A stretch of DNA of 58,332 nt from Terrimesophilobacter sp044464485 (GTDB taxonomy: Bacteria > Actinomycetota > Actinomycetes > Actinomycetales > Microbacteriaceae). Each line of letters begins with the position of its first letter. The first letter of the stretch is position 1. Of this stretch, positions 39,268 to 47,701 are shown piece after piece. The notes under the pieces were generated by a model. That model made no database searches. It was not told where the DNA came from and worked only from the letters and a program-made list of their open reading frames with translations. Made by a program: the position numbers and the translations under genes. Location: assembly GCA_044464485.1 (NCBI GenBank), contig JBIQLG010000015.1, positions 1-58,332 on the forward strand, written 5' to 3'.

Positions 39268-40019
39268 CGCTTTCCGCCTTTCGCACTGCGGCGCTCCAAA
39301 AATGCCAGCATCCTTGCCCGTTTCTGGTCGGATTCAAACAACACCGCCTGCGCGTCGAGGTCCACCTGAGGATGTTCGCTTCGCGGCGCCGCCAGCACGC
39401 GTTTCGTTGCGATGAGCGCGGCAGGATCGTTGCGCAGAATCCGGTCGGCGAGCGCGTGCGCCGCGCCCATAAGATCCTCGGACGACACCACTTCGGACAC
39501 GAGCCGTAACTCCAGGGCCTCGGTTGCCGTCAGCACTCTGCCCGCGAGCAGAATTTCCTTGGCTACGGGCTCGCCAACGAGCTCGAGCAACCGCCACGTC
39601 GCGCCCGCACCCGCGATGATGCCAAGTCCCACTTCCGGGTTGCCGATCTTTGCTGTCGTGCTGGCGATCCTGAAGTCGCACGCATACGCGATTTCGGCAC
39701 CTCCGCCCAGCGCGTATCCGTCGATCGCGGCGATGACGGGCATGGGGAGAGCCGCGACCCGCTGAAACAATCGGGTATTGATGCCCGCGAGTGCTTCCTT
39801 GCGCCCGCGATCGATCATTTGACGGATGTCCGCGCCCGACGCGAACGTCCCGCCAGCGCCAGAGAGGATCAGCAGCTTCGGCTCGGCTTCCAGTGCCGCG
39901 CAAACGTCGTGCAACTCGTCGATCATCGTCTGATCGATGGAGTTGCGCGATTCCGGCCGGTTGAGAGTGACGTGTAGGCGATCCGCCTGCTCATCCACGA
40001 GAAGAGTTGTGTGCGCCAT
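39264..40019 (-). CDS. paaF: Enoyl-CoA hydratase, PaaF-like
   Basis: This 251-residue crotonase has FASGADIRQM and AAIDGYALGGGAEIA as oxyanion-hole elements. The glutamate-bearing GNPEVGLGIIAGAGATWRL is the hydratase pattern. In the pathway it hydrates 2,3-dehydroadipyl-CoA. ATG 40019 has AAAGG 6 nt upstream; the longer upstream frame crosses the operator and is rejected. It is first in paaF-paaH-paaZ-MFS. A PaaR-like site lies 49 bp upstream. Confidence 0.88.
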   Translation of the reverse strand: MAHTTLLVDEQADRLHVTLNRPESRNSIDQTMIDELHDVCAALEAEPKLLILSGAGGTFASGADIRQMIDRGRKEALAGINTRLFQRVAALPMPVIAAIDGYALGGGAEIAYACDFRIASTTAKIGNPEVGLGIIAGAGATWRLLELVGEPVAKEILLAGRVLTATEALELRLVSEVVSSEDLMGAAHALADRILRNDPAALIATKRVLAAPRSEHPQVDLDAQAVLFESDQKRARMLAFLERRSAKGGKR

Positions 40020-40067
40020 GCTCCGCCTTTGCTGCTGGTTCACCATCATTCTACGAGCACACCGACA

Positions 40068-40085
40068 ACCGACTGACCGTTCGTT
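40068..40085. promoter_or_regulatory. Candidate PaaR operator upstream of paaF-paaH-paaZ
   Basis: ACCGACTGACCGTTCGTT matches 16 of 18 bases of the site at 30931-30948 (differences at positions 3 and 7). It lies 49 bp before the paaF ATG, in the only intergenic gap (40020-40101) that can hold this operon's promoter. Confidence 0.6.
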
Positions 40086-40101
40086 CTGCCGGACACCTCG
40101 A

Positions 40102-41250
40102 CTACGCGGTGACGACGACCGGTTCCCCGACGGGCGCATCCGGCATTTCTGCGGCCAGACGATTTGCCTCCTCGATGAGGGTGGCAACGATGTCCGCCTC
40201 GGGAACAGTCTTGATGACCTCACCCTTCACGAAGATCTGCCCTTTGCCGTTGCCGCTCGCCACTCCGAGGTCGGCCTCGCGGGCCTCACCCGGCCCGTTG
40301 ACCACGCAGCCCATCACGGCGACCCGCAGCGGCACGGTCATGCCTTCGAGCCCCGCCGTCACCGAATCCGCGAGCGTGTACACGTCGACCTGGGCGCGGC
40401 CGCAGCTGGGGCACGACACGATCTCGAGCTTGCGCTCGCGCAAGCCCAAGGACTGCAGAATTTGCAACCCCACCTTGACCTCTTCGACGGGCGGCGCCGA
40501 CAGTGAGACTCGGATCGTGTCGCCGATGCCCTCCGCGAGGAGAATACCGAAGGCTGTCGCCGACTTGATGGTGCCCTGGAACGCCGGACCCGCCTCGGTC
40601 ACACCGAGATGCAGCGGCCAGTCGCCACGCTCGGCGAGCAGCCGATACGCCTTCACCATCGTGACGGGGTCGTTGTGCTTGACCGAAATCTTGAAGTCGT
40701 GGAAGTCGTGCTCCTCGAAGAGGCTCGCCTCCCACACCGCGCTTTCCACGAGCGCCTCCGGCGTCGCCCTACCGTACTTCTCGAGCAGGCTCGGTTCAAG
40801 CGAACCCGCGTTCACGCCGATCCGGATACTCACTCCCGCCGCCTTCGCCGCTGCGGCGATCGCTCCAACCTGATCGTCGAATTTCTTGATGTTCCCCGGG
40901 TTCACGCGCACAGCGCCGACGCCTGCGTCGATCGCGGCGAACACGTACCTGGGCTGGAAGTGGATGTCGGCGATCACGGGAATCTGGCTCTTCGCCGCGA
41001 TGATCTTCAGCGCATCCGCGTCATCCTGGTGTGGAACGGCGACGCGCACGATGTCGCAACCGGATGCCGTGAGCTCGGCGATTTGCTGCAGCGTCGCGTT
41101 GATGTCCGTCGTCTGGGTCGTCGTCATCGACTGCACGCTCACCGGCGCGTCACCGCCCACGAGAACCGTGCCGACCGAAATCTGCCGCGACTTCCTTCTC
41201 GGCGCGAGCACCTGCGGGGTGTGTGGCATTCCAAGGTTGAGAGCCGGCAT
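40102..41250 (-). CDS. ispG: 4-hydroxy-3-methylbut-2-enyl diphosphate synthase
   Basis: IspG (GcpE) carries out the penultimate step of the MEP isoprenoid pathway using a [4Fe-4S] cluster. The 382-residue protein shows VQSMTTTQTTD, the TIM-barrel segment PVIADIHFQPRY, and the cluster ligands Cys280, Cys283 (SCPSCGR) and Cys315 with Glu322 (GCVVNGPGE). It is transcribed after the last hydrolase of the catabolic operon (13 nt gap), so it may be read by that operon. In most actinobacteria it directly follows rip; here 12 genes and the thiolase separate them. Confidence 0.96.
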   Translation of the reverse strand: MPALNLGMPHTPQVLAPRRKSRQISVGTVLVGGDAPVSVQSMTTTQTTDINATLQQIAELTASGCDIVRVAVPHQDDADALKIIAAKSQIPVIADIHFQPRYVFAAIDAGVGAVRVNPGNIKKFDDQVGAIAAAAKAAGVSIRIGVNAGSLEPSLLEKYGRATPEALVESAVWEASLFEEHDFHDFKISVKHNDPVTMVKAYRLLAERGDWPLHLGVTEAGPAFQGTIKSATAFGILLAEGIGDTIRVSLSAPPVEEVKVGLQILQSLGLRERKLEIVSCPSCGRAQVDVYTLADSVTAGLEGMTVPLRVAVMGCVVNGPGEAREADLGVASGNGKGQIFVKGEVIKTVPEADIVATLIEEANRLAAEMPDAPVGEPVVVTA

Positions 41251-41263
41251 ATCGCTAGCTTAG

Positions 41264-42322
41264 CTACCTAATATGAGAGAGGAGCGCCTCATCAAATTCA
41301 TCCGGGTGTTCGAGGTGCGGAGAATGCCCGCAATTTTCCAGCAACACCTCGCGGAACACGCCGCCAGCGCCTGCATAGGCTTCGAAAACCGCTCGCGTTT
41401 GCGTCACCATGGGTTGCGCCGGCGCGAGTTCCTCCCCGGGCCAGCCGGGGATGACGCCGATCTGCCCCAGGTAATTCAGGTCAAAAAATGAGGCGTCGGA
41501 AACAATAGCGTCATTCGTGCCGTGGATCCAGAGCACGGGCGGCTTGACGTCGAGGTCCACGATTCCCGACGTGGTGAAGTACGTCGGTGACATGGTGTTC
41601 AGGACGCCGAGATTTCCCGGCGCGAACCCGGGCCAATTCTCGCTCGGAACCGAATTGCCGGGGTAGTTCCCGTCGCCCGTCTTCGTCGACAGCATGGATT
41701 CGACCCACAAGTCCTCATACGGCGACTCGAAACCGGGCGCCACGTACGCGGTGCGGTAGACGGCGCGCGGCGAAGTCGGTTCGTCAGCGCTCATGTCTTT
41801 GGCCATCAGCCGTGCCACGAAATCGGGGTTTGCCCCGCCAGCGCCGCTTCCGGCAGCATCCGACGTGACAAGGCGGCCGTCCGCGCCCGCCGTCGCACCG
41901 AAGCCGTACGGCGAGACGGGTGCCTGCAGCGTGGCTGTGGCGACCAGACTCGTGTGATCGAGCATGAGCTGCTGAACGACGCCACCGCCCATCGACCAGC
42001 CCACAAAATGCGCCGACGAGATGTTCATGGCGGCGAGAACGGATGCAACATCATCCGCGAAATCGGCAAGGCCGCGCGCCGCATCGACGTCCTTCGTCTC
42101 GCTGTCTCCGAAACCGCGCAGGTCGATCGCGAGAACTCGGTACTCGGCGGGCATCCGCAACATGGTGGGCTGCCAGAAAGCCGACGACGAGACGTTGCCG
42201 TGAAGGAACACGATGGTTCCACCGGTCGCCTCGACATCGGATGCCCGTGTCAACACATTTGCAACCAGGCGGTCGGTCCGAATCGTCACTGCGGCAATGC
42301 CATCAAGCAGCGTGGTGGTCAT
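41264..42322 (-). CDS. Alpha/beta hydrolase, last gene of the hydroxybutyrate-type operon
   Basis: This 352-residue hydrolase has an oxyanion-hole segment GGTIVFLHGNVSSS. The nucleophile elbow is FVGWSMGGG (Ser110), and the catalytic His lies near the C-terminus in LENCGHSPHLEHPDEF. The Asp is probably in LWIHGTNDAIVSD. ATG 42322 overlaps the scoB stop by 4 nt. Total length exceeds many alpha/beta hydrolases because of an insertion (DGRLVTSDAAGSGAGGANPDFVARL ... YPGNSVPSENWPGF) that may form a lid. It is probably an esterase; acting on esters or oligomers of hydroxy acids would fit the neighbours, but the substrate is unproven. Confidence 0.82.
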   Translation of the reverse strand: MTTTLLDGIAAVTIRTDRLVANVLTRASDVEATGGTIVFLHGNVSSSAFWQPTMLRMPAEYRVLAIDLRGFGDSETKDVDAARGLADFADDVASVLAAMNISSAHFVGWSMGGGVVQQLMLDHTSLVATATLQAPVSPYGFGATAGADGRLVTSDAAGSGAGGANPDFVARLMAKDMSADEPTSPRAVYRTAYVAPGFESPYEDLWVESMLSTKTGDGNYPGNSVPSENWPGFAPGNLGVLNTMSPTYFTTSGIVDLDVKPPVLWIHGTNDAIVSDASFFDLNYLGQIGVIPGWPGEELAPAQPMVTQTRAVFEAYAGAGGVFREVLLENCGHSPHLEHPDEFDEALLSHIR

Positions 42323-42963
42323 GACAACCCCGTTCCCACTGAGAACTCGGGTTCTGTCGCCGATCTCACGTCGTCGACGGTGACGCCGGGCGCCAGTTCC
42401 TGCAGCACGAGCCCGTTTTCTGTCACATCCAGCACGGCGAGATCGGTGATGATGCGGTTCACGACTCCGCGTCCCGTGAGCGGCAGGGAGCATTCGTTCA
42501 CAATTTTCGCCGAACCGTCCTTTGCAACGTGCTCCATGAGAACAATGAGTTTGCCTGCACCGTGAACGAGGTCCATGGCGCCGCCGGGTCCTTTTACCAT
42601 TTTTCCCGGGATCATCCAGTTCGCAAGATCGCCGTTCACCGAAACCTGCATGGCTCCGAGGATCGCGGCATCGATTTTGCCTCCGCGAATCATCCCGAAG
42701 CTCATTGCGGAGTCGAAGAATGCCGCACCGGGAAGCAACGTGACAGTCTCCTTGCCCGCGTTGATCAGATCCGGGTCCACGTTCTCTTCCGTCGGATACG
42801 GTCCGACACCGAGAATGCCGTTCTCGGACTGCAAAATCACCGTCACGCCGTCGGGAACATAGTTGGGCACGAGGGTGGGAAGTCCGATGCCCAGATTGAC
42901 GTACGTGCCGTCCTGAAGTTCCTTCGCGGCGCGCGCCGCCATTTGATCGCGTGTGAGCGCCAT
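42319..42963 (-). CDS. scoB: 3-oxoacid CoA-transferase subunit B
   Basis: The B subunit of succinyl-CoA:3-oxoacid CoA-transferase carries the catalytic glutamate in QSENGILGVGP (Glu47). The 214-residue protein has the family's VNLGIGLPTLVPNYVP, GAAFFDSAMSFGMIRGG and KLIVLMEHVAKDG. ATG 42963 has GGAGG 7 nt upstream, two bases after the scoA stop. Together with scoA it converts acetoacetate and succinyl-CoA to acetoacetyl-CoA. PcaIJ (3-oxoadipate transferase) is related, but the dehydrogenase next door favours acetoacetate. Confidence 0.93.
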   Translation of the reverse strand: MALTRDQMAARAAKELQDGTYVNLGIGLPTLVPNYVPDGVTVILQSENGILGVGPYPTEENVDPDLINAGKETVTLLPGAAFFDSAMSFGMIRGGKIDAAILGAMQVSVNGDLANWMIPGKMVKGPGGAMDLVHGAGKLIVLMEHVAKDGSAKIVNECSLPLTGRGVVNRIITDLAVLDVTENGLVLQELAPGVTVDDVRSATEPEFSVGTGLS

Positions 42964-42965
42964 GA

Positions 42966-43736
42966 TTACGCCTCCCTCACTGTCCGACGTTCGATGCGTT
43001 TCTCCACGCCAGTGCCGACTTCGAGCACACGATGGACGTACACCCCTGGCAGATGAATTGAATCGGGATCCAGGTCGCCCGGCTGCACGAGTTCCTCGAC
43101 TTCGGCGATGCACACTCGCCCGGCCATTGCCGCGATTGGATTGAAGTTGCGTGCCGACTTGTTGAAAATCAGGTTTCCGTGCGTATCGCCGCGCAGCGCG
43201 TGGATGATGGCAAAATCGGTGGTGATCGCATCTTCGAGGACGAATTCTCGTTCGCGGCCGGCAAACTCGAATGAGCGTACCTCCTTCTGAAGAGATGCGA
43301 CATCGATGGTGCCGTCGGGATTGTAGCGGCGGGGCAGTCCGCCCTCGGCAACCTGGGTGCCCACACCGGTCGGCGTGAAGAATGCTGCGATTCCCGCACC
43401 GCCGGCGCGCAGCTTTTCGGCGAGAGTTCCCTGAGGAGTGAGTTCCAGCTCGAGCTCACCCGAGAGAAACTGGCGCTCGAACTCCTTGTTCTCGCCCACG
43501 TACGACGACGTCATTTTTCGGATGCGGTGGGCCTTCAGCAGAACGCCGAGCCCCCAGTCGTCGACGCCGCAGTTGTTGCTCACGACCGAGAGGTCCTTCG
43601 CGCCGGAGTCCAGGATCGCCGTGATCAGGACCATCGGGTTGCCGGAGAGTCCGAAACCCCCCACCGCGATACTCGAGCCGTCTGCAATGTCCGCCACCGC
43701 TTCTTTCGCTGTGGCCACGGTCTTGTTCATGGTCAT
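42966..43736 (-). CDS. scoA: 3-oxoacid CoA-transferase subunit A
   Basis: This 256-residue A subunit has the CoA-binding loop VGGFGLSGNPMVLI, VSNNCGVDDWGLGVLL, GTLAEKLRAGGAGIAAFFTPTGVGT and the C-terminal ARNFNPIAAMAG. Its ATG follows the hydrolase stop by two bases and its stop precedes scoB by two, so all are read as one unit. Subunits A and B form the active heterotetramer. Confidence 0.93.
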   Translation of the reverse strand: MTMNKTVATAKEAVADIADGSSIAVGGFGLSGNPMVLITAILDSGAKDLSVVSNNCGVDDWGLGVLLKAHRIRKMTSSYVGENKEFERQFLSGELELELTPQGTLAEKLRAGGAGIAAFFTPTGVGTQVAEGGLPRRYNPDGTIDVASLQKEVRSFEFAGREREFVLEDAITTDFAIIHALRGDTHGNLIFNKSARNFNPIAAMAGRVCIAEVEELVQPGDLDPDSIHLPGVYVHRVLEVGTGVEKRIERRTVREA

Positions 43737-43738
43737 AT

Positions 43739-44668
43739 TTACTCGACCTCCTCATGCCGCGCTTCACGAGCGACGGCCTCCGGGAGCACTGCTGCGATGG
43801 CATTTGCCACCATTTTCGCTCCGCGCTCCGTCATCACGATCGTATAGTGATTCACATTTTGGGTGCTCACAACATGCAGCTCTGGCAGCTTGGCCGCCCA
43901 CGACTCGATCACGGGCGACGGGTATAGCGGCGGCACCTCGTTCATGAGTCCGCGCGGCGCAGACATGAACGTCGTTGGATGATTCAGTCCGTCCAGCGCG
44001 GCCAACAGGGAGTCTCCTCCACGAAGTTCGATCGAGTCGGCAGAGACGGCCTCGTACGAGCTGGATGGCCGTAAATGAGGTTCGGCGCCCACGACGTCGT
44101 AGTCGAGATAGTCCTCGATGAGAGAGTTCCACTCCTCTGCAAAAGCCGGGTGGTCCCGCCAGTAATCCCGATATTTCGCGCGCGACTCAAAGGTCATCGA
44201 GAGCCGCTCGGCCGCCGGTCCGAGTATCGCACGGGTGATTTCGTCATCCGTGAGGCCGGGCGGCGTCGGCAGCGGAAGACCGCCGTCGACGAGCACGAGC
44301 GACGACACACGTGATGGATGCCGATGCGCGAACACGAGCGAGGCGAACGCGCCCATCGAGTGCCCAACAACCACCGCGGTGTCGACTCCGAGCGAGTCCA
44401 GAACCGCGGCAAGATCATCCGCGTGCTGAGGCATGCCCCACGGACCGGGAAGCTCATTGCTTCGTCCGCGACCGCGAAGATCTGGAGCGATGAACCGCGC
44501 GCCGGGAAGCATCGCTGCCACCAGGGGCCAGCACATGTGGCTCGCGGTAACGCCGTGGACCGCGAGAACCGCGGGACCATCCGCAGGACCCCAGATGCCC
44601 ACCGCGAGTTCGCCGCCGCGAACCGGAACGGTCGTGCGCGTATAGTTTTGCGCCTGAGCGTGACTCAT
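43739..44668 (-). CDS. Alpha/beta hydrolase in the hydroxybutyrate-type operon
   Basis: This 309-residue hydrolase has PAVLAVHGVTASHMCWPLVA at its start, APDLRGRGRS, the nucleophile VVVGHSMGAFAS (Ser104), LVLVDGGLPLP and a late catalytic His in TQNVNHYTIVM. ATG 44668 overlaps the dehydrogenase stop by 4 nt. Position between the dehydrogenase and the CoA-transferase suggests it acts on the same substrate class, for example hydrolysing hydroxybutyrate esters or dimers to the monomer. This is inference from the gene order. Confidence 0.83.
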   Translation of the reverse strand: MSHAQAQNYTRTTVPVRGGELAVGIWGPADGPAVLAVHGVTASHMCWPLVAAMLPGARFIAPDLRGRGRSNELPGPWGMPQHADDLAAVLDSLGVDTAVVVGHSMGAFASLVFAHRHPSRVSSLVLVDGGLPLPTPPGLTDDEITRAILGPAAERLSMTFESRAKYRDYWRDHPAFAEEWNSLIEDYLDYDVVGAEPHLRPSSSYEAVSADSIELRGGDSLLAALDGLNHPTTFMSAPRGLMNEVPPLYPSPVIESWAAKLPELHVVSTQNVNHYTIVMTERGAKMVANAIAAVLPEAVAREARHEEVE

Positions 44669-45411
44669 CGTGCCGTCCACCCGCCATCCATCGTGTACGA
44701 GGCCCCCGTCACCATTCCCGACGTGTCACCCGCAAGCCAGAGAGCGAGATCTGCCACCTCTTCTGGCTCCACGAGCCGCCGCACCGCGATCTCCGCGAGC
44801 ATGACCTTCTCGACGACTTCCGACTCGGGGATGCCGTGGATTCGCGCCTGATCGGCGATTTGTTTTTCCACCAGGGGGGTTCGCACATACGAGGGGTTGA
44901 TGCAGTTGCTGGTCACCCCGTGCGGGCCACCCTCGAGTGCCGTGACTTTTGAGAGCCCCTCCAGGCCGTGCTTTGCGGCAACATACGCAGACTTGAATGC
45001 GGATGCCCTCAGCCCGTGCGCAGACGACAGGTTGATGATGCGACCAAACCCTCGCTCATACATTTTTGGCAGTGCGGCGCGAATGAGGAGAAACGGCGAT
45101 TCCAGCATGAGCCGCAGAATGAAGGAGAAGCGCTCGGGGTCGAATTCCTCGATCGGGCTGACGTGCTGAACGCCCGCATTGTTCACGAGGATGTCGATAT
45201 CGAGGCTTACATCGGCAAGTGCGCGCGTATCGCTCAGGTCGACCTGCCAGGCTTCGCCCCCGACATCTGCCGCCACTGCGGTCGCGGCGTCACCGTTGAG
45301 GTCTGCGACAATGACGTGTGCACCCGCGTTCGCGAATGCTGCGACGCACGCCGCACCGATTCCGCTCGCCCCGCCCGTCACGAGAGCGCGCTTGCCGTTC
45401 AGCCCGTTCAT
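44665..45411 (-). CDS. bdhA: 3-hydroxybutyrate dehydrogenase-type SDR
   Basis: This 248-residue short-chain dehydrogenase has the NAD site TGGASGIG, NNAG, and the catalytic region NLSSAHGLRASAFKSAYVAAKHGLEGLSK (Ser130, Tyr143, Lys147). That SSAHG...KSAYVAAKHG stretch is characteristic of bacterial D-3-hydroxybutyrate dehydrogenases, which make acetoacetate. It overlaps the TetR gene and the hydrolase gene by 4 nt each. With the CoA-transferase and thiolase it gives a complete route from 3-hydroxybutyrate to acetyl-CoA. Confidence 0.9.
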   Translation of the reverse strand: MNGLNGKRALVTGGASGIGAACVAAFANAGAHVIVADLNGDAATAVAADVGGEAWQVDLSDTRALADVSLDIDILVNNAGVQHVSPIEEFDPERFSFILRLMLESPFLLIRAALPKMYERGFGRIINLSSAHGLRASAFKSAYVAAKHGLEGLSKVTALEGGPHGVTSNCINPSYVRTPLVEKQIADQARIHGIPESEVVEKVMLAEIAVRRLVEPEEVADLALWLAGDTSGMVTGASYTMDGGWTAR

Positions 45412-46151
45412 TCTCCATCCTTTCCCGGAGCTTTCGCCGCGGTGCCGGCCAGAATCGGCATCGCCGCAGGTCCCGATGCTGCGGAGTTCACTCCGTCGCC
45501 GAGTTCGTGGGCCGGAACACCCAAACCGCGCTGAATGAATCGCATCATTTCGTCGAAGACGTGGTCCGGCACGGCCGAGGTTCCGCTTGCCGTAGGGTCA
45601 CTCGCCCCACCCGCCGTGCCCGAGCTGTCCGTCGCGCCCCACAGAACCCACCGCATTCCCACCATTTCTCCGATGCCCATGAGCATCCAGGAGACGATTT
45701 CCGGATCGATGTCGCCGACCTCGCCGTTGCTCTTCGCCGAATCGAGACCGTTGATGTAGCCCTCGACGATGCGCGAATAGTGCAACCGGAGCGCGTTGGG
45801 CGAAACGAACTCTGCCTCGCGGACGATGCGGTACAGCGCGGGGTGCGCGGCCGTGAATTCGAAGAAGCCGCGAAAGCCCGCGCGTTCGGACTCGATGCGC
45901 GTGGTCGCACCCGCCGCAGCCTCCGTCATGGCGTGGCGAACCCGCCGGTTCAGGTCTTCGACAAGTTCCTCGAAAATTTCCAGCTTGCTCGTGAAGTACA
46001 AATAGAACGTGCCTTGCGCTACTCCGGCAGCTTCCGTAATTCGGACGATGGATGCTTCGCTGTATCCGACATCTGCGAACACCTTTTCTGCCGCTTCGAG
46101 GAGTTTCGCACGCGTGCGCGTACCTCGCGCCGTGCGGGGTCCGGTGCTCAT
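45408..46151 (-). CDS. TetR family regulator inside the operon
   Basis: This 247-residue regulator has the TetR HTH: RAKLLEAAEKVFADVGYSEASIVRITEAAGVAQGTFYLYFTSKLEIFEELV. The ligand domain includes FFEFTAAHPALYRIVREAEFV. A 60-residue Ser/Gly/Ala-rich C-terminal region (GATDSSGTAGGASDPTASGTSAV...GPAAMPILAGTAAKAPGKDGE) is longer than usual and probably disordered. It is encoded in mid-operon, overlapping both neighbours, so it likely feedback-controls the same operon and perhaps the divergent thiolase. Confidence 0.87.
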   Translation of the reverse strand: MSTGPRTARGTRTRAKLLEAAEKVFADVGYSEASIVRITEAAGVAQGTFYLYFTSKLEIFEELVEDLNRRVRHAMTEAAAGATTRIESERAGFRGFFEFTAAHPALYRIVREAEFVSPNALRLHYSRIVEGYINGLDSAKSNGEVGDIDPEIVSWMLMGIGEMVGMRWVLWGATDSSGTAGGASDPTASGTSAVPDHVFDEMMRFIQRGLGVPAHELGDGVNSAASGPAAMPILAGTAAKAPGKDGE

Positions 46152-47701
46152 GTGCTTTCCTCACTCACGTATTGGCTGACGAATTCCTGCACGAGAAGTC
46201 GGCGCTGCACCTTGTTTCCCGCGGAGCGCGGAATACTCCGTACGAAGACGATGTGCTTGGGGACCTTGAAGCCGGCAAGCTGTGCAGCGCAGTGCTCGAG
46301 AAGCTCATGCTCATCCGTGATGAAGCCCGGTCGCAACACGACATGCGCCGCGCCGACCTCGCCCCAGCGCGCGTCGGGAACCCCGACAACCGCGACCTCC
46401 GCGACCGCGGGATGCGAGGAAATGACTCCCTCCACCTCGGTGGGAGAAACGCTTTCTCCGCCCGAAATGTAAATATCTGAAATGCGGTCGACCACGCGAA
46501 AGTAGCCGGCGTCATCCCTGTGCACGAGATCTCCCGTGTGCAGCCAGCCATCGCGCAAGGTGAGCGCAGTGAGTTCGGGCTCCCTGAAGTAACCGGGGAA
46601 TACGCTCGGTCCGCGCACCAGCAGCTCGCCCGAGGCCGCACCCTCGAGGTCTTCTCCCGTCACCGGGTCGGCCACGGCAACCTCGACGTGCGGATACGGC
46701 TTTCCGGCGAGGCCCACTTTGGTGCGGGCATCCTCATCCGGCAGGCACAGCACGTTGGGGCTCGCCTCGGTCAGACCGTATCCCTGGGTCAGCGCTACCC
46801 CGCGCGAATGCCACGTCCGCAAGAGCGGTTCGGGCATCGGGGCGCCGCCGACTATCGCGTGTCGAAGGCTCGACAAATCCGCCTTCGCGAACGACGGATG
46901 CTCGGAGAGGAACAGATAGTTGGCCGGAACGCCCATCGTGGTCGTGATGCGGCGATCCTCAATGAGTTGGAGCACCCGACCGGGATCAAACGTGCGCTCG
47001 AGCACGACGGTCGCGCCCACCCACCACGCAAGCAGCGGCTGAACGTTCCAACCGCCGACGTGGTACTGGGGCATGAACGCAAGCACCGTGTCGGCGCTCG
47101 TGATTTCCGCCGTACGCGACAGCGCAAGGTTCGTCCAGAAACAATTCGCGTGGGTGAGAATCGCCCCGCGGGCGGCACCTTGCGTGCCCGACGTGAAGAT
47201 GATGAGCATCGCGTCGTCGTCGCGCACCGCGCGTTGCTCCGGCGGATCGGTCAGCTCGCTGCGCGTGGGATGCGGCACGTTGGCTTCGATTCCATTCGCG
47301 CCAAGCCTCGCGACACCGGGAGGAGAGAGCAGCCTCGTTCGCGTCGCCGAAGCGAGCGTCGTGAACTCGTCCTCAACGAGGAGCAGGGCGGGGTCGGCCT
47401 TTTCGATTTGCGCAGCCAGCTCGCGGGGAGTCAGACGCCAGGACAAGGGCACAAGAACGAGGCCGGCTTTGGCGCACGCGAAAAAAAGTACGACCTGATC
47501 TGCGCTGTTGCCCGTGACCGTGGCGATGCGGTCACCCACACCGTAGCCGCGCGCGAAGAAGGATTCCGCAAGAGCGGTCGCGCGCGAATCCAGCTCGCGG
47601 TACGTCAGGACGACACCCCGGTCGTCGACGGCGACGCGGTCGGGCGTTGCGACAGCCCGATCCCGCGTCCATCGGCCGAGGGTGTGGAGCCCGTCCGTCA
47701 T
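46148..47701 (-). CDS. Acyl-CoA synthetase (AMP-forming)
   Basis: This 517-residue adenylate-forming ligase has the core TFTSGT-type loop as IIFTSGTQGAARGAILTHAN (residues 168-187). The usual TTG-x-PKG lysine is replaced (QGAARG). YGLTEASPNV, the GDLVHRDDAGYFRVVDRISDIYISGGESVSPTEVE hinge and the A10-like PRSAGNKVQRRLL with Lys follow. ATG 47701 overlaps the livM stop. Its place beside the importer suggests it activates the imported acid, perhaps a longer or substituted hydroxy acid not handled by the CoA-transferase. Substrate unknown. Confidence 0.85.
   Translation of the reverse strand: MTDGLHTLGRWTRDRAVATPDRVAVDDRGVVLTYRELDSRATALAESFFARGYGVGDRIATVTGNSADQVVLFFACAKAGLVLVPLSWRLTPRELAAQIEKADPALLLVEDEFTTLASATRTRLLSPPGVARLGANGIEANVPHPTRSELTDPPEQRAVRDDDAMLIIFTSGTQGAARGAILTHANCFWTNLALSRTAEITSADTVLAFMPQYHVGGWNVQPLLAWWVGATVVLERTFDPGRVLQLIEDRRITTTMGVPANYLFLSEHPSFAKADLSSLRHAIVGGAPMPEPLLRTWHSRGVALTQGYGLTEASPNVLCLPDEDARTKVGLAGKPYPHVEVAVADPVTGEDLEGAASGELLVRGPSVFPGYFREPELTALTLRDGWLHTGDLVHRDDAGYFRVVDRISDIYISGGESVSPTEVEGVISSHPAVAEVAVVGVPDARWGEVGAAHVVLRPGFITDEHELLEHCAAQLAGFKVPKHIVFVRSIPRSAGNKVQRRLLVQEFVSQYVSEEST

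Noticed and set aside
41264..47701. Reading the CoA-transferase, hydrolase and thiolase as a beta-ketoadipate (pcaIJ/pcaD/pcaF) pathway
   Set aside because: No ring-cleavage or muconate genes are present, the dehydrogenase carries the 3-hydroxybutyrate dehydrogenase motif, and the thiolase is acetyl-CoA acetyltransferase-like.
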